Part shown: positions 37,124-46,536 of the stretch, in pieces | Layout: the number at the start of each line of letters is the position of its first letter | Position numbering within the stretch: position 1 is the first letter of the stretch | Notes under the pieces: generated by a model | Seen by the model: only the letters and a program-made list of their open reading frames with translations | Database searches by the model: none | Told to the model about the DNA's origin: nothing | Position numbers and translations under genes: made by a program | NCBI RefSeq assembly: GCF_026711005.1 | Contig: NZ_JAPPVJ010000003.1 | Span: 62,001-126,000 of the forward strand | Origin: Sphingobacterium sp. UT-1RO-CII-1 | Lineage (GTDB): Bacteria > Bacteroidota > Bacteroidia > Sphingobacteriales > Sphingobacteriaceae | Direction of reading: 5' to 3' | DNA length: 64,000 nt

Positions 37124-37420
37124 ATGACAAAATCTTGTGTCTATATTATGTTCATCAATTTATCATAAACTTTATTACGGTTATGTAATATGTCCAAGTC
37201 AGCATATCAAGTATGTTGAGCAGCTTCTATATTCGGATAGTATCCGAAAGAAGTTACGTGACAAAATTTGTATTTTCAGGGTAAAAAGACATTTTTGTTT
37301 CACAATCAAAACAATAACTTAGGTTAGCGAGCAGTTTTCACTTTTGCGAACCAATTAAAACACCTATACTATAAAAAGATTAAAAGCCTATATGCTTGAG
37401 AATTATTCTATTTGTGAACG
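37124..37420 (+). pseudogene. Probable relic of a GIY-YIG endonuclease-family gene
   Basis: From ATG at 37124 the frame reads MTKSCVYIM and then stops; shifting frame continues as LCSSIYHKLYYGYVICPSQHI and then YSDSIRKKLRDKICIFRVKR. The pair VYI followed about ten residues later by YYGY matches the spacing of the GIY and YIG motifs that start this nuclease family. Stops and frame changes follow. The resemblance is weak and rests on the motif pair only. Confidence 0.35.
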
Positions 37421-37463
37421 TCAGATAGTGTTCTAAAAAAACCATTTTGATATTTATTATTCG

Positions 37464-37471
37464 TATCTTTG
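37464..37471 (+). promoter_or_regulatory. -7 promoter element TATCTTTG of queA
   Basis: TATCTTTG matches TAnnTTTG, 74 bases before the queA ATG. A TTTTG lies 14 bases upstream, closer than the usual -33 spacing. Confidence 0.5.
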
Positions 37472-37545
37472 TAATCCTTTTTACTGCCCTTATAGAGCAA
37501 ATTTTTAATTAGGGGAAATAGAACGAAAACATAGCGAAGAATAAA

Positions 37546-38595
37546 ATGAAATTATCACAGTTTAAATTCAATTTACCAGAATCATTGTTGGCATCTGAAC
37601 CATCTGAACAAAGAGATGAGTCCCGCCTTATGGTTTTACATCGTGATTCAGGAAAAATAGAACATAAAATCTTCAAAGATGTCTTAGATTATTTTGATGA
37701 TCAAGACGTCATGATATTAAACAACACTAAAGTATTTCCTGCACGCATGTATGGAAATAAGGAAAAAACAGGTGCTACAATTGAAGTGTTTCTACTAAGA
37801 GAATTAAACAAAGAATTACGTTTATGGGATGTACTTGTTGACCCTGCCCGTAAAATTCGTGTTGGTAATAAACTTTACTTTGGTGATGACGATTTGCTAG
37901 TTGCAGAAGTAGTAGATAACACAACTTCACGTGGTCGTACAATTCGTTTCTTATTTGATGGTACAGATGAAGAGTTTCGTCGTAATATCGAAATCCTTGG
38001 TGAAACTCCTCTTCCTAAATACATTAAACGTAAAGCTACTCCAGAAGATAAATTCCGTTACCAAACAATTTATGCTAAAAATGAAGGAGCTGTCGCTGCA
38101 CCAACTGCAGGTCTACACTTTTCTCGTGAATTAATGAAGCGGTTAGAACTTAAAGGCATTGACTTTGCAGAAGTTACATTACATGTAGGGTTAGGTACAT
38201 TCCGAACAGTAGAAGTAGAAGACTTGACTAAACATAAAATGGACTCAGAACAATTTATTATTGGTCAAGATGCTGCAAATAGAGTAAACAAAGCCATTGA
38301 TGATAAGAAACGTGTTTGTGCTGTAGGTACAACATCTATGCGCGCAATAGAGTCTGCTGTTTCAGCAGACAAGCATTTAAAAGCTGCTAATGACTGGACA
38401 AGTAAATTTATTTACCCTCCTTATGAATTTAGTATTGCAAACTCGATGATAACTAACTTCCACACACCGGAATCAACACTTCTTGTGATGATCGCAGCTT
38501 TTGCAGGCTACGAAAATGTAATGAATGCATATGAGGTTGCAGTAAAAGAAAAATATAGATTTTATTCGTATGGAGATGCCATGTTAATTATATAA
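37546..38595 (+). CDS. queA: tRNA preQ1(34) S-adenosylmethionine ribosyltransferase-isomerase
   Basis: A 349-residue QueA, which transfers the ribosyl part of SAM to preQ1 in tRNA during queuosine synthesis. Typical segments: [81 protein letters not shown] and the C-terminal [31 protein letters not shown]. Monocistronic with a strong hairpin downstream. Confidence 0.98.
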   Translation: MKLSQFKFNLPESLLASEPSEQRDESRLMVLHRDSGKIEHKIFKDVLDYFDDQDVMILNNTKVFPARMYGNKEKTGATIEVFLLRELNKELRLWDVLVDPARKIRVGNKLYFGDDDLLVAEVVDNTTSRGRTIRFLFDGTDEEFRRNIEILGETPLPKYIKRKATPEDKFRYQTIYAKNEGAVAAPTAGLHFSRELMKRLELKGIDFAEVTLHVGLGTFRTVEVEDLTKHKMDSEQFIIGQDAANRVNKAIDDKKRVCAVGTTSMRAIESAVSADKHLKAANDWTSKFIYPPYEFSIANSMITNFHTPESTLLVMIAAFAGYENVMNAYEVAVKEKYRFYSYGDAMLII

Positions 38596-38601
38596 CTGCT
38601 G

Positions 38602-38659
38602 AACAAATAGTAAATAAAAAAGCAGGCCATAAAGTCTGCTTTTTTATTTACTATTTGTT
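38602..38659 (+). terminator. Long terminator hairpin after queA
   Basis: A stem of about 26 bp (24 perfect, core AAAAAAGCAG paired with CTGCTTTTTT, plus one wobble) and a 6-base loop, starting seven bases after the queA stop. T-rich on both strands, so it may also serve the convergent SH3-protein gene. Confidence 0.9.
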
Positions 38660-38774
38660 TATAAAATATCGATCGATTTACTAGTTCTGACAATTATCTA
38701 TTAATATTAACACTGTAAAAGAACACACAAAATAAGTCCAAAAAAAATAGAATAGCCATGAGCTATTAAAATTA

Positions 38775-39197
38775 TTATGATACTAAATCAATTTTCGAAA
38801 CATAGCAATATCCTTCCTCTCCTTCTTCAGTACGCAATAACCACCAGTCAGCATTTGCTTTACACAGTACATTAACAACCTGGTCTACTCCTATTGTAGT
38901 TACTATTGGCAAATTGACTCCAGGCCCTTTATAAAGTCTCAAATTTTTCTCTTCTGTATTAAGCATTGCCTTTCTTCCTAATTCATTTGGATTGACCCGT
39001 ACATTTAATAACAAATCATCTGCTAAAAAATTAGGTTCAAGCTGACTGTACAAATCCCATAATTTGGTTTTATCTTCTCCAGATTTTGCTATACCTTCTA
39101 TTAAAAGTTTTCCATCCACTTCTTCAACAATTAACTTATCAATTGATAAAGCAACAGCTGTCTCTTGTAATATCTTATATTTTGTATAAAGTGTCAT
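38775..39197 (-). CDS. SH3-domain protein, BON-like N-terminus
   Basis: A 140-residue cytoplasmic-looking protein without a signal peptide. The N-terminal half (LSIDKLIVEEVDGKLLIEGIAKSGEDKTKLWDLYSQ) resembles a BON-like fold. The C-terminal half (KNLRLYKGPGVNLPIVTTIGVDQVVNVLCKANADWWLLRTEEGEEGYCYVSKI) is a bacterial SH3 domain of the SH3b type with the usual WWLLR and GYCYVSKI ending. Role unknown; a cell-wall link is possible, but no export signal is seen. Confidence 0.8.
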   Translation of the reverse strand: MTLYTKYKILQETAVALSIDKLIVEEVDGKLLIEGIAKSGEDKTKLWDLYSQLEPNFLADDLLLNVRVNPNELGRKAMLNTEEKNLRLYKGPGVNLPIVTTIGVDQVVNVLCKANADWWLLRTEEGEEGYCYVSKIDLVS

Positions 39198-39331
39198 CTT
39201 GTGATATTTCTCCCTGTTCAGAATTCGTATAAATATTCTCTATTTAAAAATACGCAGTATGCATATGATCCGAATATTAATAACAAATAATCCTAACATT
39301 TGTTTCAGACCGGCTACTTTACCCTTATATG

Positions 39332-39787
39332 TCAAATTATCTCTAGAACAACCTGGTCTTTTCCATTAAAGTTAATAAGTGCATTTACTGAGGCCCCAAG
39401 CAATAACCGACCAATTGGTGAAAATGAAGAGATTACCATGACAGATTTATCTTCGATAAGTGTACGTCCTAAACTAACCGCAATAAAATAAGAAGCCATA
39501 TCAGTTCTTACTAAAGACCCTAACTGTACAGTATCACTAATAGAATTAACATCTAAACGCTGTAATATACTTAAATCACGTTTAGCTTTATCCAATTGTT
39601 CATGATAGCGATTAAGGTCTTGCTGTATCATTTCTCGAGATGTTTCGAACTTATCACCAGCACTACTTTTCGTATCACTTTCAATAGATTCCTGCGCTTG
39701 GTTTATACCTTTAAAAACCTCCTCAATCTTCTGTTCGACATCTGCTATACATTGGTTTAATAGTACCAATTTAAAATTTTCACTCAT
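39332..39787 (-). CDS. GreA/GreB-like transcription elongation factor homologue
   Basis: A 151-residue protein. Residues 1-80 form a coiled coil with an acidic turn (SSAGDKFETSREM) comparable in place to the acidic tip of GreA, which enters the polymerase channel. The C-terminal part (SLVRTDMASYFIAVSLG ... SPIGRLLLGASVNALINFN) has the FKBP-like fold of Gre factors. Relatives in Bacteroidota are often mislabelled as 3-oxoacyl-ACP synthase. An earlier ATG gives 18 more residues running into a terminator palindrome, so the ATG at 39787 was preferred. Confidence 0.8.
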   Translation of the reverse strand: MSENFKLVLLNQCIADVEQKIEEVFKGINQAQESIESDTKSSAGDKFETSREMIQQDLNRYHEQLDKAKRDLSILQRLDVNSISDTVQLGSLVRTDMASYFIAVSLGRTLIEDKSVMVISSFSPIGRLLLGASVNALINFNGKDQVVLEII

Positions 39788-39813
39788 AAATATATAACGA
39801 GGGACATTAAAAA

Positions 39814-39869
39814 TCTTCTCCATATAAAAAGCGTCAAACACATGTTTGACGCTTTTTATATGGAGAAGA
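39814..39869. terminator. Perfect 26-bp palindromic terminator
   Basis: Arms at 39814-39839 and 39844-39869 are perfectly complementary around the loop ACAT (core AAAAAGCGTCAAAC). It ends nine bases from the stop codon of the upstream lipoprotein gene and starts only 26 bases before the Gre-like start codon. Confidence 0.88.
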
Positions 39870-39878
39870 AATATTCTT

Positions 39879-40385
39879 CTATTTTTTCAAAGACTCTTTT
39901 AGATCTTTCGCTTTATTACCAATATCATCGGCAAGGTCTTTTGCCTTATCTCCGGTTTTATCAATCGCTTTATCTATAGCTTCCCCTGTAGATTTTGCTG
40001 CATTCTCAGTTGATTCTTTAGCCTTCTCTGCTCCATCTTCGATTTTATCGCCAATATTTTTCGCTTCTCCTTTTACCTTGTCCCAAGCGTTATTAGCTTC
40101 ATCTAAAGCTTTACGTGCATCTTCTTCAGCTTTTTTATCCCCATCCTTTATAGCTTTATCTAAATCAGCCTGTGCTTTTTCAATTTTTGCCTTAGCCTCA
40201 CTTAATTTCTTATCAGCCTCGGCCTTAAAATCATTAGCATTTTCTTCAATTGAACCTATAGCATCATCCAAGTGCTCTCCCGCAGTTTTCTCAGTCTGTC
40301 CATCATTTTTTTCAGAAGCACCATTATTACACGCTGCGAACAAAAAAACACCCGCAGTAACAGCTATTAATACTTTTTTTCTCAT
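39879..40385 (-). CDS. Lysine/alanine-rich helical lipoprotein
   Basis: A 168-residue lipoprotein. The signal peptide ends FLFAAC (Cys19). The mature part is almost entirely charged, repetitive helix made of K, A, D and E (for example AEADKKLSEAKAKIEKAQADLDKAI and later AEKAKESTENAAKSTGEAI), resembling LEA-like or apolipoprotein-like stress proteins and YtxH-type proteins. Likely in the periplasm, attached to a membrane. It lacks a catalytic domain; a structural or desiccation/envelope-stress role is only a guess. Followed by a strong terminator. Confidence 0.85.
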   Translation of the reverse strand: MRKKVLIAVTAGVFLFAACNNGASEKNDGQTEKTAGEHLDDAIGSIEENANDFKAEADKKLSEAKAKIEKAQADLDKAIKDGDKKAEEDARKALDEANNAWDKVKGEAKNIGDKIEDGAEKAKESTENAAKSTGEAIDKAIDKTGDKAKDLADDIGNKAKDLKESLKK

Positions 40386-40463
40386 GTTTTCTAAGTTTTG
40401 TTAACTATTAAATGAACTTTAACACGTATATTAACAATTACTATACCAAAAAACAACAATACA

Positions 40464-41345
40464 TTAACTGTAAATAGTTCCTTTAGCAGCCTCTAAGGTA
40501 TTTTTTAACAAACCTACAATAGTCATTAATCCTACACCTCCTGGGACAGGTGTAATCCAAGATGCTTTCGCAGCTACATTCTCGAAGTCAACATCGCCAT
40601 ACAGTTTAAATCCAGATTTTGTTTCTGTTGATGTCTCTCTATTAATCCCGACATCAATAACTATTGCGCCTTCCTTCACCATATCTTCCGTCACAAAATT
40701 CTTTTTACCGATAGCTGCAACTATAATATCTGCTTCCAATACTTCCGCCGGTAAATTTTCTGTACGACTATGTGTTAATGTTACCGTACAGTTACCCGGA
40801 TTACTATTTCGTGCAAGAAGAATACTCATCGGAGAGCCTACGATATTGCTACGACCAATAACCACAGCTTTCTTTCCCGCTGTATCAATCTTATAATGTT
40901 CCAGCATCAACATTATACCATACGGAGTAGCAGGTATAAAACAGGGCAAATTACGCTGCATACGCCCTAAATTGATGGGGTGAAAACCATCCACATCCTT
41001 TTTGTAATCTATAGCTTCCGTAACTTTATCGGGATCTATGTGTTTAGGTAAAGGTAATTGAACAATTAAACCATCAACCGTAGCATCTTCATTGATTTCC
41101 TTAATCTTAGCAATCAGCTCAATCTCAGATACACTCTCATCATAACGGATATTTGTAGATTCAAACCCTACTAATTCACAATTACGCATTTTACTTGCTA
41201 CATACGTTTCACTACCACCATCATTACCAACCAATATAGCTACCAAATGAGGTTTACGTCCTGATTTTGCAGCGAACTCAGCTGCTTCAAGTTTAATGTC
41301 TTCTTTTATTTTCGCGGAAACTAACTTTCCATCCAATAGATTCAT
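40464..41345 (-). CDS. folD: Methylenetetrahydrofolate dehydrogenase/cyclohydrolase
   Basis: A 293-residue bifunctional FolD that oxidises 5,10-methylene-THF to 10-formyl-THF through NADP. Key segments: [16 protein letters not shown], the [14 protein letters not shown] catalytic Lys region, [27 protein letters not shown] and the C-terminal [17 protein letters not shown]. An ATG six codons upstream at 41363 is possible, but the usual FolD start fits 41345. Separate from lepA by 162 bases. Confidence 0.98.
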   Translation of the reverse strand: MNLLDGKLVSAKIKEDIKLEAAEFAAKSGRKPHLVAILVGNDGGSETYVASKMRNCELVGFESTNIRYDESVSEIELIAKIKEINEDATVDGLIVQLPLPKHIDPDKVTEAIDYKKDVDGFHPINLGRMQRNLPCFIPATPYGIMLMLEHYKIDTAGKKAVVIGRSNIVGSPMSILLARNSNPGNCTVTLTHSRTENLPAEVLEADIIVAAIGKKNFVTEDMVKEGAIVIDVGINRETSTETKSGFKLYGDVDFENVAAKASWITPVPGGVGLMTIVGLLKNTLEAAKGTIYS

Positions 41346-41507
41346 AAATAAATTGTTTTTCAATTGTAATATGTATATCCAGATTGCTTTCTTTTACTGT
41401 ATGTCCCCACGGCCTTAAAATCTGTATATGCTTATTTTTTAGTCAAAGCACCTATATAGTCAGTCACCACTCCTAGATTCCCAATCGGATCTTGGTTCAC
41501 ACATCTA

Positions 41508-43298
41508 TTAATCTAACTTTAATACTGCCATAAATGCAGATTGAGGAATCTCAACGTTACCTACTGAACGCATACGTTTCTTTCCTTTTTTCTGTTTTTC
41601 TAGAAGCTTTCTCTTACGGGATATATCACCTCCATAACACTTTGCCGTAACATCTTTCCGCAAAGCTGATATTGTTTCTCTAGCTATAATTTTAGCTCCA
41701 ATAGATGCTTGTATACGTATTTCAAATTGCTGTCTTGGTAAAAGCTCTTTCAATTTTTCACATATTTTTTTACCAAACTCATAAGCATTACTACGGTGAA
41801 TTAATGAAGACAAAGCATCAACCATTTCATCATTTAGTCTAATATCCAATTTAACTAAATCTGATTGTCTATAACCTATTTGTTGATAATCAAATGAAGC
41901 ATATCCTTTAGAAATTGTTTTTAACTTATCATAGAAATCAAAAACAATTTCTCCCATTGGCATTTCAAAGATTAACTCTACTCGATCAGATGTTAGATAA
42001 GACTGATTAATAATAGTTCCCCTCTTTTGAATACACAAAGACATAACCGGTCCTACAAAATCCGACTTCGTTATGATATTAGCTTTTATATATGGTTCTT
42101 CAATAAACTCCAGCTTGCTCGGATCCGGCAAATCGGATGGGTTATGTACAATAACTTCTTCAGTATTTTTACTCAAATAAGCTTTATAAGAAACGTTAGG
42201 AACTGTTGTAATTACGGTCATATTAAATTCCCGTTCTAAACGTTCCTGAATGATTTCCATATGGAGCATTCCTAAAAATCCACAACGAAAACCAAAGCCT
42301 AAAGCAGCGGAAGATTCTGGTTCAAAGACCAAAGATGCATCATTTAGTTGCAAGCGATGCATAGATTCACGTAACTCTTCATAATCTTCTGTGTCCACTG
42401 GATAAATACCTGCAAACACCATAGGCTTCACCTCTTCAAACCCTTTGATAGCTTCTGTACAAGCACGCTCTCTATGCGTAATTGTATCTCCAACTTTTAC
42501 TTCTCTAGCCTCTTTAATACCCGAAATAATATACCCTACATCCCCTGTCTTAATCACATCCTTTGGGGCTTGATTAAGCTTTAGTGTACCAATCTCATCC
42601 GCAAAGTATTCTTTTCCCGTATGTACAAATTTAACTCGATCACCCTTTCTTATCTCTCCGTTTTCAACTTTAAAATAAGCCATAATACCACGGAATGAAT
42701 TAAAAACAGAATCAAAAATAAGAGCTTGTAATGGTGCATCCGGGTCTCCGACAGGAGCTGGTACTCGATCGATAATCGCACTTAAAATATCCAATACTCC
42801 CATTCCTGTTTTTCCAGATGCAGGAATAATATCTTCTCGTTTACCGCCAATTAACTCAATAATCTGATCCTTAACCTCCTCAGGCATAGCGCCAGGAAGA
42901 TCCATCTTATTTAGAATAGGAATAATTTCAAGATCATGCTCTAATGCTAGGTACAAATTAGAGATTGTCTGAGCTTGAATCCCCTGCGATGCATCAACAA
43001 TCAAAAGCGCTCCCTCACAGGCAGCAATAGATCGAGAAACCTCATAAGAAAAGTCAACGTGCCCTGGAGTATCGATTAGGTTCAGAATATAATTCTGTCC
43101 ATCTCTCACATACTCCATTTGAATGGCGTGTGACTTAATAGTAATACCACGTTCTCTCTCCAAATCCATACTATCCAACAACTGAGCTTGCGCTTCACGC
43201 TGAGTTATAGTGTTCGTATATTCCAGCAATCTATCCGCCAACGTGCTTTTACCGTGGTCAATATGCGCTATAATACAAAAATTACGTATATGCTTCAT
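41508..43298 (-). CDS. lepA: Elongation factor 4 (LepA)
   Basis: A 596-residue translational GTPase that can back-translocate stalled ribosomes. GTP-binding motifs: [13 protein letters not shown] (G1), DTPGH (G3) and NKMDLPGA (G4). The C-terminal domain unique to LepA is present ([44 protein letters not shown]). The length is standard. A -7 box lies 29 bases before the ATG. Confidence 0.98.
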   Translation of the reverse strand: MKHIRNFCIIAHIDHGKSTLADRLLEYTNTITQREAQAQLLDSMDLERERGITIKSHAIQMEYVRDGQNYILNLIDTPGHVDFSYEVSRSIAACEGALLIVDASQGIQAQTISNLYLALEHDLEIIPILNKMDLPGAMPEEVKDQIIELIGGKREDIIPASGKTGMGVLDILSAIIDRVPAPVGDPDAPLQALIFDSVFNSFRGIMAYFKVENGEIRKGDRVKFVHTGKEYFADEIGTLKLNQAPKDVIKTGDVGYIISGIKEAREVKVGDTITHRERACTEAIKGFEEVKPMVFAGIYPVDTEDYEELRESMHRLQLNDASLVFEPESSAALGFGFRCGFLGMLHMEIIQERLEREFNMTVITTVPNVSYKAYLSKNTEEVIVHNPSDLPDPSKLEFIEEPYIKANIITKSDFVGPVMSLCIQKRGTIINQSYLTSDRVELIFEMPMGEIVFDFYDKLKTISKGYASFDYQQIGYRQSDLVKLDIRLNDEMVDALSSLIHRSNAYEFGKKICEKLKELLPRQQFEIRIQASIGAKIIARETISALRKDVTAKCYGGDISRKRKLLEKQKKGKKRMRSVGNVEIPQSAFMAVLKLD

Positions 43299-43327
43299 AC
43301 AGGTTTTTATCCAATAAATACAAAGGG

Positions 43328-43335
43328 CAAATATA
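43328..43335 (-). promoter_or_regulatory. -7 promoter element TATATTTG of lepA
   Basis: Minus-strand TATATTTG matches TAnnTTTG and ends 29 bases before the lepA ATG; no TTTG at the standard -33 position. Confidence 0.45.
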
Positions 43336-43457
43336 ATTTTTTTAGAGCAGATAACAGCAGGGAAATTGTCATTGCTACGAAATTACAACAGAAATTGACA
43401 GGTTACAGTCAAATGTCTTTAAAAAAGGGCACGAAACAACAAATACATACAACAAAA

Positions 43458-43490
43458 AAATCCCTTCGTTTTTTACAAACAAAGGGATTT
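43458..43490 (-). terminator. Rho-independent terminator after the YceI gene
   Basis: AAATCCCTT-GTTT pairs with AAAC-AAGGGATTT (14 bp with one mismatch, 5-base loop), followed on the minus strand by seven T residues. It starts 25 bases past the YceI-family stop codon. Confidence 0.85.
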
Positions 43491-43514
43491 CATATAAAAC
43501 TATTTAAAAAAAAA

Positions 43515-44144
43515 CTATTTTTTCGCCACTAGGGAAATATTAAAGTTAATTTCTTTAGAGATTAAATCGTCTTCTTTTCCAGCATAATTAACACCCCAAT
43601 CACCACGAACAATATTAAAATTAGCTGTAATATTTGCTTTGCTATCTGTCAATTCAACAGCTTTAGCATCAAAAGAAATATTTTTTGTTATTCCCTTAAT
43701 AGTTAAGTTTCCAGACACTTTAGCGTCTCCTTCTTCTGCACCTTTTTCTACGCCTGTAATTTCAAACTTCGCTTCTGGATTATTTGCAACATCAAAAAAG
43801 TCCTCACTTTTCAAATGTCCATCTAACTTTTCTTTCCACTCTCCCTCCAAGTCGGTAGAACTAATTGAGTTCATATCCAAGACAAAAGTACCTCCTGTAA
43901 CCTTTCCTCCATCTACAACAAGAGCTCCCTCTTTAATTGTAATCGTTCCTTCATGAGCTCCAGTTACTTTAGTTCCTTTCCATTGTACCGTTGACTCAGC
44001 AGCATCAACAACAAAAGTCTCTCCTACTGCTTCTACAACATGCTCAACTATTTCATTTGTTTCAGCCTTTTTTCCTTCCGGATTACCTGCACAAGACGCT
44101 AACAAAAAAGCAGCTGTCACCGCTATTAAGAATTGTTTTTTCAT
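43515..44144 (-). CDS. YceI-family lipoprotein
   Basis: A 209-residue lipoprotein (signal peptide ending FLLASC, Cys18) with one YceI lipocalin-like domain: ESTVQWKGTKVTGAHEGTITIKEGALVVDGGKVTGGTFVLDMNSI, then GHLKSEDFFDVANNPEAKFEIT and NLTIKGITKNISFDA. YceI proteins bind polyprenoid or other hydrophobic ligands in the periplasm; physiological role unsettled. Same strand as lepA but separated by a terminator. Confidence 0.95.
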   Translation of the reverse strand: MKKQFLIAVTAAFLLASCAGNPEGKKAETNEIVEHVVEAVGETFVVDAAESTVQWKGTKVTGAHEGTITIKEGALVVDGGKVTGGTFVLDMNSISSTDLEGEWKEKLDGHLKSEDFFDVANNPEAKFEITGVEKGAEEGDAKVSGNLTIKGITKNISFDAKAVELTDSKANITANFNIVRGDWGVNYAGKEDDLISKEINFNISLVAKK

Positions 44145-44323
44145 ATGTTTTTATTTTGTTTGTTTATTATTATGTTCGGTATTAAAGCCAATACGACTAC
44201 ACTTTTGCTAAAAGTCTATCCCTTAAGCATAAATACATGTTACAACACATTTCAAACAAAAATAATGCAATAAACCAGTTAAAAAGATTAACAATTAAAA
44301 TTTAACAATTTAAAGACACAAAT

Positions 44324-45646
44324 TTAATGTGAAGGCTGACTATCAATACGTTTTATATTGGCACCTAGTGCTTTTAAACGTTCTTCTATATGTTGATAGC
44401 CTCGTTCAATTTGTTCGATATTATAGATAACAGACTTCCCTTGTGCTGACAAAGCTGCTATTAGCAATGAAACGCCTGCTCTAATATCCGGAGAAGTCAT
44501 TTCTATACCTCTCAATTTTGTTGTTTTATTCAAACCTATAACCGTAGCACGATGCGGATCACAAAGAATAATCTGAGCACCCATATCGATTAATTTGTCA
44601 ACAAAGAACAAGCGGCTTTCAAACATTTTCTGATGAATAAGAACATTCCCTTTTGCTTGAATTGCAGTCACTAATACAATACTCAACAAATCTGGTGTGA
44701 AGCCAGGCCACGGAGCGTCTGATACAGTAAGAATCGACCCATCAATAAATGTTTCAATCTCATATGATTCCTGTGATGGGATAAAAATATCGTCTCCTTT
44801 TAATTCAAATTTAATTCCAAGCTTTGAAAACACTGTAGGAATGATACCCAACTCTTCAAAACAAACATTCTTGATAGTAATTTCTGAACCCGTCATTGCT
44901 GCCAAACCAATAAACGACCCAATCTCAATCATATCCGGCAACATGCGATGGGATGTTCCTCCTAACTTATCAACTCCTTCAATAGATAATAGGTTTGACC
45001 CAATGCCTGATATTTTAGCCCCCATCCGATTCAACATTTTACAAAGTTGTTGTAAATAAGGTTCACATGCGGCATTGTATATAGTTGTAACTCCTTTTGC
45101 CAAAACCGCTGCCATAACAATATTAGCAGTTCCGGTCACGGATGCTTCATCCATTAATATATAAGCCCCCGTTAAAGCAGTAGCGTCTACATTAAAAAAA
45201 TTATTCTCTGCATCATAGATAAATTTAGCTCCTAACTTCTCAAAGCCTAGAAAATGAGTATCTAATCTTCTACGTCCGATTTTATCTCCTCCAGGTTTAG
45301 GAATTGCAGCTGTTCCAAAACGAGCCAATAAAGGACCTACAATCATGATCGAACCACGTAATCCTCCACCTTTAACCTTGAATTCATCTGATTTAAAATA
45401 ATCAATATTTACATTTTTTGCTTCAAACTCATAAGTGTCTCCATCTAATCTATTAACAGTCACACCTAAAGCTTTTAACAAATCGATCAATCTATTAACA
45501 TCTTTAATATCCGGAATATTAGAAATCGTCATTTTCTGATCTGTTAACAAAACAGCTGACAATATTTGTAGTGCTTCATTTTTAGCCCCTTGCGGTACAA
45601 TTTCACCCTTTAACTTCTTTCCTCCAATAATTTCAAATGCGTTCAT
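44324..45646 (-). CDS. murA: UDP-N-acetylglucosamine 1-carboxyvinyltransferase with Asp at the Cys115 position
   Basis: A 440-residue MurA, first committed step of peptidoglycan synthesis (enolpyruvyl transfer from PEP to UDP-GlcNAc). The start FEIIGGKKLKGEIVPQGAKNEALQIL carries the catalytic Lys-Asn pair. The flexible loop reads PKPGGDKIGRRRLDTHF, whereas E. coli has PGGCxIG with Cys115. The cysteine alkylated by fosfomycin is therefore Asp here. Such natural replacements are known to be active and fosfomycin-insensitive in other bacteria. Downstream of the DUF4290 gene, same strand. Confidence 0.97.
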   Translation of the reverse strand: MNAFEIIGGKKLKGEIVPQGAKNEALQILSAVLLTDQKMTISNIPDIKDVNRLIDLLKALGVTVNRLDGDTYEFEAKNVNIDYFKSDEFKVKGGGLRGSIMIVGPLLARFGTAAIPKPGGDKIGRRRLDTHFLGFEKLGAKFIYDAENNFFNVDATALTGAYILMDEASVTGTANIVMAAVLAKGVTTIYNAACEPYLQQLCKMLNRMGAKISGIGSNLLSIEGVDKLGGTSHRMLPDMIEIGSFIGLAAMTGSEITIKNVCFEELGIIPTVFSKLGIKFELKGDDIFIPSQESYEIETFIDGSILTVSDAPWPGFTPDLLSIVLVTAIQAKGNVLIHQKMFESRLFFVDKLIDMGAQIILCDPHRATVIGLNKTTKLRGIEMTSPDIRAGVSLLIAALSAQGKSVIYNIEQIERGYQHIEERLKALGANIKRIDSQPSH

Positions 45647-45682
45647 ATCTTCTTATGAAATGTAATTAACATATTAAAACAA

Positions 45683-45722
45683 AAGAGCAACTATAAACTT
45701 TTACAGCTATACAGTTGCCCTT
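45683..45722 (-). terminator. Probable terminator after the DUF4290 gene
   Basis: Minus-strand GGCAACTGTATA pairs imperfectly with TATAGTTGCTC across a 15-base loop, followed by TTTTGTTTT. It lies 27 bases past the DUF4290 stop and before murA. Confidence 0.6.
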
Positions 45723-45749
45723 CTTCAATTCTACCTAAGCAAAATAATT

Positions 45750-46442
45750 CTATCTTTTAAAGCTTCCTTTTTTCTGTGTAAAAGTTTTTCTTCCAGAATT
45801 CTGCTTTCTATTATTATTCGTATTATTATTATTTTTTTGATGCGCTGGAGCTGCAGTCCCTTTACTTCGATTTCCAGGAGGCGGTGTTTTAAAGTCTAAT
45901 TTAGTCAATACAGTATCTGCTGGCAACAATAAAACGTTTCCGGACAGTTCTGCCAAATCCTGAATAATATGATCATCCTGTACAAAATCTTTATTCCAAG
46001 TTACATAAGCCATCTTCATAAAATTAGCAATCGATATAGCCATTTTATGTCTATTATCAGCACTTGGCATAGCTACTGCTTTTTCTATCATACGCTCTAC
46101 TGTATACCCGTAGTGTTTAAACCTTATCCTATGTTGAGGATAAGACAATAATTGCGGCTTATGATGAATTTCTGCGCGATCAGGTATCGGATAAGGAGAG
46201 TCAACGTCAATCTTAAAGTCAGAAATAATGTGGAGATGATCCCATAATTTATGTTTAAAGTCGGCAACATCACGTAAATGTGGGTTAAGTACCCCCATCA
46301 TATCGATTACCACTTGTGCATATTTGTTGCGTTCTTCTTTCGTTGGAAGAGAGCATATATAGTCAACCATATTTTGCACATTTCTGCCGTATTCTGCCAA
46401 AATCAACTTTGGTCTTGTACTATTATAATCAAACGTCATCAT
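45750..46442 (-). CDS. DUF4290 family protein
   Basis: A 230-residue Bacteroidota-specific protein of unknown function. The DUF4290 region spans about residues 1-180 (FDYNSTRPKLILAEYGRNVQNMVDYICSLPTKEERN and on). The last 40 residues are low-complexity and basic (NNNNTNNNRKQNSGRKTF), possibly nucleic-acid-binding. The upstream in-frame TTG was rejected in favour of the tandem ATG ATG at 46442. It is 101 bases upstream of murA, a neighbour pairing common in this phylum. Confidence 0.9.
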   Translation of the reverse strand: MMTFDYNSTRPKLILAEYGRNVQNMVDYICSLPTKEERNKYAQVVIDMMGVLNPHLRDVADFKHKLWDHLHIISDFKIDVDSPYPIPDRAEIHHKPQLLSYPQHRIRFKHYGYTVERMIEKAVAMPSADNRHKMAISIANFMKMAYVTWNKDFVQDDHIIQDLAELSGNVLLLPADTVLTKLDFKTPPPGNRSKGTAAPAHQKNNNNTNNNRKQNSGRKTFTQKKGSFKR

Positions 46443-46536
46443 TTTCAAAGTTATATATATAAGGCACTTATAGCACCAACTTTTTTCTTGATCAAAACCT
46501 CAACCTATTTAAGCTGATCTTCACTATTTAAATCAA

